47,469 bases of DNA, taken from the NCBI GenBank assembly GCA_031291075.1, contig JARLJS010000152.1:1-47469 (forward strand), written 5' to 3'. A program made the position numbers and the translations under genes. Shown here piece after piece: positions 42,801 through 47,469 of this stretch. Below the pieces are notes generated by a model. That model worked only from the letters and a program-made list of their open reading frames with translations. It was not told the origin of the DNA and searched no databases. Origin of the DNA: Nevskia sp. Its GTDB lineage: Bacteria; Pseudomonadota; Gammaproteobacteria; Nevskiales; Nevskiaceae. Positions within the stretch are counted from its first letter, which is position 1, and each line of letters opens with the position of its first letter.

Positions 42801-43910
42801 AACCTGGCGGAGCGCTTTGGCGCGGCGGACGGCTACGCCTACGGCCTCGCCGCCCTGGCGCAGATCTTCGCGCTGTTCGGCTGGGATCGTTTGTCGCGTT
42901 ACTACTCGCGCTTGTCGCTGCAAGTGTCCGCGGCGCAGGATCCGCCGCATTCTCAAGGGTATGTCTACCTGGTCAACCTGCTGTACGCGGTGGAAACCTG
43001 CGACTGGCCGGCGGTGGCGCGCTTCGAACAGCAGGCCTCCCGCATCTTTGCCGGGATCGGTGCCTCGTTCCGCTGGCAGCAGACGCGCGCCAGCGTGTTC
43101 TCGGTGTGCGCCATGCGCGGACAATTCGCGGAGGCGGAGCGGGTGCTGCGCGAGGCCAGGTCGCAGCTGGGCCGCGACGTGCCGTGGCAGATCCGTTGCT
43201 GGATGTCCTGCACCGAAATGACCATCGCCATGGCCCGCGGCCTGCCGCTCACCGCTCTGCTGGAGAACCTGCGCAAGGCGCGCACGCCCGAACTGCACGT
43301 CAGCGACAAGTACCGTTCCCTCGGCCTGGAAGCGCAGGCGCTGCTGCAGATGGGCCGGCCGAAGGCCGCCCTGCAGGTTGCGAACGAAGCCCTGCAATTG
43401 ATGCGGCGGGGCATTCCCATGATGTGGTCGATGAGCGACGGCATCTGCGCCGTGGTGCAGACCTACTCCGAACTGGCGCTGCTGCAGACCGACCATCGCG
43501 AGGCGCGCCAGCTGCAGCGCAAGGCCCGCACCGCGGCCCGCACCATGCTCACCTTTGCCCGCCTGATCCGGCCCGCCCGGCCGCTGGCGGCCCTGACCAT
43601 GGGACGGCTCGAATCCGCCGCCGGCCGCCACGGCGTGGCGCGGCGGTGGTGGAAGCGTGCACTGCGCGACGCGCGACGCTGGCAGATGTGGTCGGACGAA
43701 GCCCAGGCGCTGTACGAGCTGGGCCGTACGGCGCCGGAATCCGTGCTGCGGGAGGACACTCTCGCCCAGGCGCGCGCCGCCCTGGAAAAGCTCGGCATGC
43801 GCCCGCTGCTGAACCACTGCGAGGACGCTCTCTGCCGCGTCCAGCTCGAGCGGGAAGGCGGCAAGCCCCCGCAAGGCACATGGGCCCGAATTACTGAAGA
43901 CGTTTCATGA
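39810..43910 (+). CDS. Soluble adenylyl-cyclase-like protein: two class III cyclase domains, NTPase, long helical repeat region
   Basis: 1366 residues. The domain order is that of mammalian soluble adenylyl cyclase (ADCY10). C1 (about 30-200) has metal aspartates Asp41 in LLLTDIVGFSSLTEHF and Asp91 in VVDFMGDAIAVMW. C2 (about 250-410) has RLLMDNKGVTIPAVFGVP, VSxGxV-like SVGVTWGRVFC and the transition-state Asn and Arg in SSINLAARLM (near 372-376). Next an NTPase with P-loop VGEAGIGKST (near 467) and Walker B VLLIADDLHWFDEAS (near 588), then about 600 residues of helical TPR-like repeats. The C1 position that holds the base-contacting Lys in sAC (KFAGD) is Asp here (DFMGD), so nucleotide specificity or activity is uncertain. 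It has no membrane segment. ADC-like gene follows after 51 bases. Confidence 0.88.
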   Translation: MDSLHNLAKYVPDCLLRSLANEGFRAEPRQQCLDGALLLTDIVGFSSLTEHFAAQGPEGAEHLSGLLEGYFGCMTEIALDHGGDVVDFMGDAIAVMWADSGDLQAGIMRAIQCGLAMQAAAAQLQGNAAWKLEQRVSVAAGRLSLFSVGGAGHRWYWAVAGEPTRLAAAAHDHGRPGDVVVCGDAWRVVQERCRGRPLSARHWIVDEVLQPEACAAAEAVPDSVLRNGGVDAYLGPSLIGRCGESGLPWPGEFRSVATAFIGFPDLNVGSDDAVQQLQAAVECLQYEISRFGGSFERLLMDNKGVTIPAVFGVPMATFGNEPLRAVRTAMAVVEGLRSRGIACSVGVTWGRVFCRDSGGPRRRHLGLVGSSINLAARLMQSSSGSVLCDAAVRDATEHWLEFAERSPLTVKSMTLPVRVFSPGLKLSPSLARFDTPVFGRDMEKGLIDEWIGDLIRCRGGALTIVGEAGIGKSTLLAFAAAHARERGVRVLECAGSMLESATPYFPWRQLLTQLLGGVDPPAMAQTAAGRLANAPRLWACAALLNDILPLGLPGGEATGQMSGEARAASLQALVVHLLRELALERPVLLIADDLHWFDEASATLLAGAAATLPGILMLAGLRVGPHAPANPPLAEFGTMLPLAALSREAMPGFLAHKLGVGEVPEALCDFVHTRTDGNPFFSEEVALALRGSGAIDVEEGRCSLPQGLEAAAAPSAAPISLHAVVLSRVDALPQATQHVLKLASVLGQEFSVESLCEIHPDGQAAEIGPLLDSLHAGQLLRRRADGQPRYTFKHAILQDVVYDLLPFAQRRELHRRLALAIERQAAGRPERVYALLALHWERAAHYPVALDYLEKAARFSFQNYANREAIAHLQHAFQLSLKSGVVVDRLRRSIWCGLLGDAHHELSEYLAAYRYFTRCLDGLGHAPPRFAPAIVSKLLWQSVLQLGLRLGWVKTTALTARSDSGTRIASHVLWKHSEVGYYQNRMLSAICSMLQAMNLAERFGAADGYAYGLAALAQIFALFGWDRLSRYYSRLSLQVSAAQDPPHSQGYVYLVNLLYAVETCDWPAVARFEQQASRIFAGIGASFRWQQTRASVFSVCAMRGQFAEAERVLREARSQLGRDVPWQIRCWMSCTEMTIAMARGLPLTALLENLRKARTPELHVSDKYRSLGLEAQALLQMGRPKAALQVANEALQLMRRGIPMMWSMSDGICAVVQTYSELALLQTDHREARQLQRKARTAARTMLTFARLIRPARPLAALTMGRLESAAGRHGVARRWWKRALRDARRWQMWSDEAQALYELGRTAPESVLREDTLAQARAALEKLGMRPLLNHCEDALCRVQLEREGGKPPQGTWARITEDVS

Positions 43911-43961
43911 TCGTTCCGTCGCCGCGGCGGAATCGATCGTGGTGTGTTGCAAGGAGACGAA

Positions 43962-44966
43962 ATGCTGCCCGCGTACATTTCGGACACCGGCCACGGAGCG
44001 GCCAGCCATGAAGCGCCGCTGCTGCTGACCCACGTCCAGTCGTACTTCTTCACCCTGAGAGTGCAGCAGGAGCCGCTGCAGGCCTTCATCGACGGGCAGC
44101 TCAACCGCGTCAGCCGCGGCGCGGTGCACTACCGCGCCCTGCCCTGGGTGCTCAACTGCTGGTACCGCTCGGCGCGGGGCACCTCGCTGGCGGAGGCGGG
44201 CGGCTACATGCCGAGCAACGAGTGCCTGTTCGTGGTGCCGCTGCTGCAGACCCTGCGCGAGCAACCCCAGGCGCCGCAGCTCAAGGCCTGGATTCCCTAC
44301 CTGTTCATCGACCAGCAGGACGCCCTGATCACCGCCCGCGAAGTATGGGGCTACCGCAAGACCCTGGGCCGCGTGGCGATTCCCGAGTCGCCCGACGCGG
44401 CGGTGGAATTCGGCGCCACCGCGACCGTGTTCCCGGGGCTGGACCGCAGCCGGGAGGGCCGCGAGATGAAACTGGTGAGCCTGCGCCGCACCGCGGCTCC
44501 GGGCCCGCTGCAGAGCAGGCTCGCCGACGCCGCCGGCGGCCTCAGGCAACTGATCGGGCGCCTGGGCGGTGTCGGCGACGCCGACTGGGCGCACCTCGCC
44601 GAACACGCTGTCGAACGCCTGTACGATCTGTTGCCGACGGTCATGTTCCCGCTGATCAACCTGAAGCAGTTCCGCGACGCGGCAGACAGCAGCCGCGCCT
44701 GCTACCAGGCCCTGGTCGAATGCCCCACCCAGCTCGTCAAGCTGCATGGCGGCGGGTTGCTGCCGGGCGACTACAGCCTGGAGATCCCGTACGTCGAGAG
44801 CCATACCATCGTCAAGGACCTGGGCCTGGTCACCGCCGGTGGGGCGGCAGGGGACGGCCCACGGCCGCGGGCGGTGATGCACCCGGCCCTCGCCCAGTGG
44901 GCAACCATGGACCTGAAGGTAGTGGGAGGCAGCGTCATCTGGGAAGCCGACGCGCACCGCGACTGA
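43962..44966 (+). CDS. Acetoacetate decarboxylase-like family protein
   Basis: 334 residues from ATG at 43962, with a strong ribosome site AAGGAGACGAA directly before it. The core REVWGYRKTLGRVAIPES matches the ADC signature REIYGFPKKLS: the Schiff-base lysine is kept (Lys133), but the second lysine, which lowers its pKa in true ADC, is Thr134 and the preceding proline is Arg. At 334 residues it is also longer than classical ADC (about 244), with a helical insertion near residues 185-240. It therefore likely belongs to the ADC-like group with other reactions (aldol or lyase chemistry). Same direction as the cyclase; converges with the FAD oxidoreductase, 18 bases away. Confidence 0.82.
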   Translation: MLPAYISDTGHGAASHEAPLLLTHVQSYFFTLRVQQEPLQAFIDGQLNRVSRGAVHYRALPWVLNCWYRSARGTSLAEAGGYMPSNECLFVVPLLQTLREQPQAPQLKAWIPYLFIDQQDALITAREVWGYRKTLGRVAIPESPDAAVEFGATATVFPGLDRSREGREMKLVSLRRTAAPGPLQSRLADAAGGLRQLIGRLGGVGDADWAHLAEHAVERLYDLLPTVMFPLINLKQFRDAADSSRACYQALVECPTQLVKLHGGGLLPGDYSLEIPYVESHTIVKDLGLVTAGGAAGDGPRPRAVMHPALAQWATMDLKVVGGSVIWEADAHRD

Positions 44967-44984
44967 CAGTCCCGCGATTCGATC

Positions 44985-47469
44985 CTACAACCCCTCCAGC
45001 AGCGTCCTGGCGGGAATGCCGCAGATCGCTGCGGCAGCCTGCAGCCCCGATTCGAACGCGGCCTCGGCACAGCTGCCGTCGATCGAGGTGCGCGTCCAGT
45101 CTCCCGCCAGGTAGAGGTTGGCGCAGCCGCTGCCGCCTGGGGCGAGCCGCGAGGCGATGGTCCCGGGCAGCGACAGCACGTACTGCTCCGAGTGCGCGAG
45201 GTTGAGCTGCGAGTACGCGTGTACCGGCGCGAGCAGCCGCTCCGGCGCAACCCCGGGCCACAAGGCCGCGGCCCATTTTTGCATCCACTGCTGCGCCTGG
45301 GCGGCGGCGTGGGCCTGCTGGCCTTCCAGGTAACCGGGGCGCGGACCCGGGGTCGGCAGCGGCTCGCCGGCCGGCGGGGCATAGGTTCCGCACAGGTAGT
45401 GGCAGGAACGCACCGCAACGTTGCCGGGGACCTGCGGCTCCGCGTGCAGCACTTGCGACATGTCGCCCCAGGAGCGCAGCGGGTCGGCGAAGCCGGTGGC
45501 GATCACCGGGCGGTGCCCCAGCTCGGCGGAAGTCTGTTCGTACCACAACTGCTGCGACAGGGTCGCCACCGACCGCGCGCCCGCCAACATCTCGCGCCAG
45601 CCCGGCGTCCAGCGCGTCAGCTCCGCGGTGAGGTGGGCCGCGGCGGCCGGAGGAATGGCCAGCACCACCTTGTCCTCCTTGCCTATGGCCAGCGTCAGCT
45701 GCGGCCCCTCGCCCTGCGGCGGGCCCCAGGGATCCTCGGCACCGGCCGCCGCGCGCGGCGCCCGGGCCTGGTTCGGCCAGCACGGCCAGCGGCTGCCATC
45801 GTCGAAGGTGACGTCGATCAGCGGATCGTAATGCGCGTGGAGCTCCGGCGACTGCCGGAACGTCACGCTGCCGATGCGGCTGTGGTCCGGCGACAGCGAG
45901 AGCTTATCGACACGGCTCAGGAACCTGAAATCGACGCCGCGCTTCTTCAGCACCAGGTACAGCGGCGTGAAGATCGTCTCGCCCATGCTCGCGCGCATCT
46001 TGTAGGCCGGCGCGCCGCTGTAGCCGAACAGCATGCGCAGGATCAGGCGCAGCGCGGCGCCCGCCGCGGCCCTGCCGTTCTCGGGCCGGGACGAATCGCC
46101 GTCGGGGTAGGCGAAGGCCAGATCGTAGAACGCCATGACCAGCGGACAGGTGGCGGCTTCCGGCGTGGCGCCGTGACTGCGCAGCCAGTCCTTGAAATCC
46201 AGGTGGTTCAGCGCGTCGAATCCCGGACCGAGGATGACGTCCTCCACCAGCCCCCGCGCCAGCGCCAGGCCGCAGGACTGGATCAGCTGCAGCTTGTACA
46301 AATCCTGGCGGACGCCGTCCTCGACGGCGTGCACGCCGTGGGCGATGGCTGCGCCCATCCCGCCTAGGTCGGCGAGCTGCCGCTCGATCTGAAGATGCAG
46401 CTGGCCGATGTCGTGCGCCAGCTCCGAGAAACGGTCGGACAGCGGTTGCAGCAGCAGGCTGTACAACGCCACGGCCGGGGCGGCCAGGCTCTCGATCCTT
46501 TCCGCGGCCCATCCGGCCAGCAGCAGCGCCGGACGCAACGCCTCCTGCAGGCCGACGCTGGCGGTTCTCAGCCAGGCGCCGATGGCGGCGACCACGCCGA
46601 CCGGATCGGGGAACTCGCCGGCCGCGACCAGCGGCTGCGGGAACGACACCGGCCACGGCACCAACGGCTGGTCCGGAGCCGGCGGCCAGCGCAACCACAG
46701 CATGAATTCGGTTTGCGGCGTCAGTGCCTCGTGCCAGCTGCGGAAGGCCGGCTTGTCCAGCGCGGTGAACTCCTTGCAGGCCGCCAGCTCGTCGTAGCAG
46801 CGCTCCATGGTGCGGAACACGGTGGCGTAGAAGCCGAGCATGACATGCAGGCCGTGCTCCTCGATGCGATTGTTTTCGTCGCGCCCGCTGGCGCCTTTTC
46901 CGCCCAGGCGCCAGCTCTGGGTGTAGACGGTGACCTTGTAGCGGCGCCGCAGCTCCTCGGTCGAAGTGAGCCAGAACGCGGTGGACATCGCGGCGCAGCC
47001 GCCGCCGAGGATGGTGACCTCGACGCGGCGCCCGGGGTTACCGGCCGGGGCCGGGATTGCCGGCGTGGCACGCTCGGGGCTCAGGAAGCGTTCGCCGAAG
47101 ATACTGGACGGATAACCGCAGAGCGCGCGGCTGGCCGCCATGCCCGACATCACCGCCGCTTCCACGCAGCCGGCGTTGACCGCGGTCCGGGTCCAGTCGC
47201 CAGCCAGCACCAAGTTGTCGAAGCCCGAACGGTCGGGCGGCAGCCGCAGGCGGTTCAGGACCGGCGGCGCCAGCACGTAACGCTCCGACGGCTCCACGTT
47301 GGCCCGCAGATACTGCTGGTCGAGCCGCGCCTCGCCACTGGCCGCCGCGCCGCTGGCACCGACGTGGAGGCGGTTCCAGTCGAAGCCGCCGCCCGGAGCC
47401 GCCGCGTGCGGCCACGCGACCGTGCCGTAGGCCTGCAGCCAGTCGACGGTGGCGCGGCGCGCCTGCGCC
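44985..47469 (-). CDS. Tandem FAD-dependent (amine oxidase / phytoene-desaturase-like) oxidoreductase fusion, partial
   Basis: The frame is open from the stop at 44985 to the right edge of the window, at least 827 residues; a GTG at 47297 is only an internal codon. Residues at the beginning (SGFDNLVLAGDWTRTAVNAG, then CVEAAVMSGMAASRALCGY) are the C-terminal FAD-binding end of one oxidoreductase. After a linker a second complete unit starts with a Rossmann motif VTILGGGCAAMSTAFWL, continues with SWRLGGKGASGR and HGLHVMLGFY, and ends with NLYLAGDWTRTSIDGSCAEA. So two related flavoenzyme modules are fused in one chain. The Rossmann glycine motif reads GGGCAA rather than GxGxxG. Substrate unknown; members act on carotenoids, amines or similar. 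Converges with the ADC-like gene. Confidence 0.85.
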   Translation of the reverse strand, partial: AQARRATVDWLQAYGTVAWPHAAAPGGGFDWNRLHVGASGAAASGEARLDQQYLRANVEPSERYVLAPPVLNRLRLPPDRSGFDNLVLAGDWTRTAVNAGCVEAAVMSGMAASRALCGYPSSIFGERFLSPERATPAIPAPAGNPGRRVEVTILGGGCAAMSTAFWLTSTEELRRRYKVTVYTQSWRLGGKGASGRDENNRIEEHGLHVMLGFYATVFRTMERCYDELAACKEFTALDKPAFRSWHEALTPQTEFMLWLRWPPAPDQPLVPWPVSFPQPLVAAGEFPDPVGVVAAIGAWLRTASVGLQEALRPALLLAGWAAERIESLAAPAVALYSLLLQPLSDRFSELAHDIGQLHLQIERQLADLGGMGAAIAHGVHAVEDGVRQDLYKLQLIQSCGLALARGLVEDVILGPGFDALNHLDFKDWLRSHGATPEAATCPLVMAFYDLAFAYPDGDSSRPENGRAAAGAALRLILRMLFGYSGAPAYKMRASMGETIFTPLYLVLKKRGVDFRFLSRVDKLSLSPDHSRIGSVTFRQSPELHAHYDPLIDVTFDDGSRWPCWPNQARAPRAAAGAEDPWGPPQGEGPQLTLAIGKEDKVVLAIPPAAAAHLTAELTRWTPGWREMLAGARSVATLSQQLWYEQTSAELGHRPVIATGFADPLRSWGDMSQVLHAEPQVPGNVAVRSCHYLCGTYAPPAGEPLPTPGPRPGYLEGQQAHAAAQAQQWMQKWAAALWPGVAPERLLAPVHAYSQLNLAHSEQYVLSLPGTIASRLAPGGSGCANLYLAGDWTRTSIDGSCAEAAFESGLQAAAAICGIPARTLLEGL

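Noticed and set aside
39228..43874. Minus-strand open frame of 1548 codons opposite the cyclase-like gene
   Set aside because: Arg/Gln/His-rich shadow of a high-GC gene; it also runs through the Mpo1-like gene and has no recognisable motif.

Overview
The window is a GC-rich chromosomal segment from a gammaproteobacterium. That placement rests on synteny and gene content: smc-zipA-ligA, yciO-M50 protease-trpS-scpA-scpB-rluB, and mtnA / mtaD-ubiG-mupP-yciK (to my recollection the same order as in Pseudomonas), plus an mdtABC-type RND locus and yciB-bolA. No 16S or species marker is present, so the genus is open. Coding density is high and many neighbouring genes overlap by 4 bases.

Layout. 1-1700: a decayed accessory patch with the end of an IS3-family element, the 3' remnant of a methyltransferase-like gene and a chimeric signal-peptide/CBS-tail ORF, ending at a tRNA-Pro(UGG) gene. 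1822-9540 (minus): a complete mdtABC-like tripartite efflux operon in which mdtB carries one in-frame amber codon. 9676-14916: gamma-carbonic anhydrase and mtnA (minus), diverging from mtaD, ubiG, a MupP/Gph phosphatase and an SDR whose catalytic Ser and Tyr appear substituted. 14945-15589 (minus): a hemerythrin-like protein.

15832-23419 (plus): a tightly overlapping nine-gene operon for a group 1h ('actinobacterial-type', oxygen-insensitive) [NiFe] hydrogenase: hhyS, hhyL, a NifU-like protein lacking its cysteines, a DUF5947 protein, an unrecognised 375-aa protein, a maturation protease, hypA, hypB and a PAS-only protein. A three-PAS soluble histidine kinase (23436-25490, minus) converges on it. 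hypC, D, E and F are not in the window. This operon is the most interesting metabolic module here; it would let the cell take up H2 in air, with the small subunit showing the 3Cys/1Asp proximal-cluster signature.

25698-30497 (minus): housekeeping genes rluB, scpB, scpA, trpS, a site-2 protease and a YrdC/YciO protein. 30601-31426 (plus): yciB (probably leaderless) and bolA. 31464-31554: a near-perfect inverted repeat built from decamers that also supplies the last codons of ligA. 31523-37898 (minus): ligA-zipA-smc. 37996-38052: a perfect 28-bp-arm palindrome, probably a miniature or relic transposon. 38094-39540 (plus): queF, a ceramidase-family membrane protein and an Mpo1-like protein, the last two overlapping and both from sphingolipid-linked families. 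39810-43910: a 1366-aa protein with the architecture of mammalian soluble adenylyl cyclase (two cyclase domains, NTPase, long helical C-terminus). 43962-44966: an acetoacetate-decarboxylase-like protein, converging on a large tandem FAD-oxidoreductase fusion that runs off the right edge.
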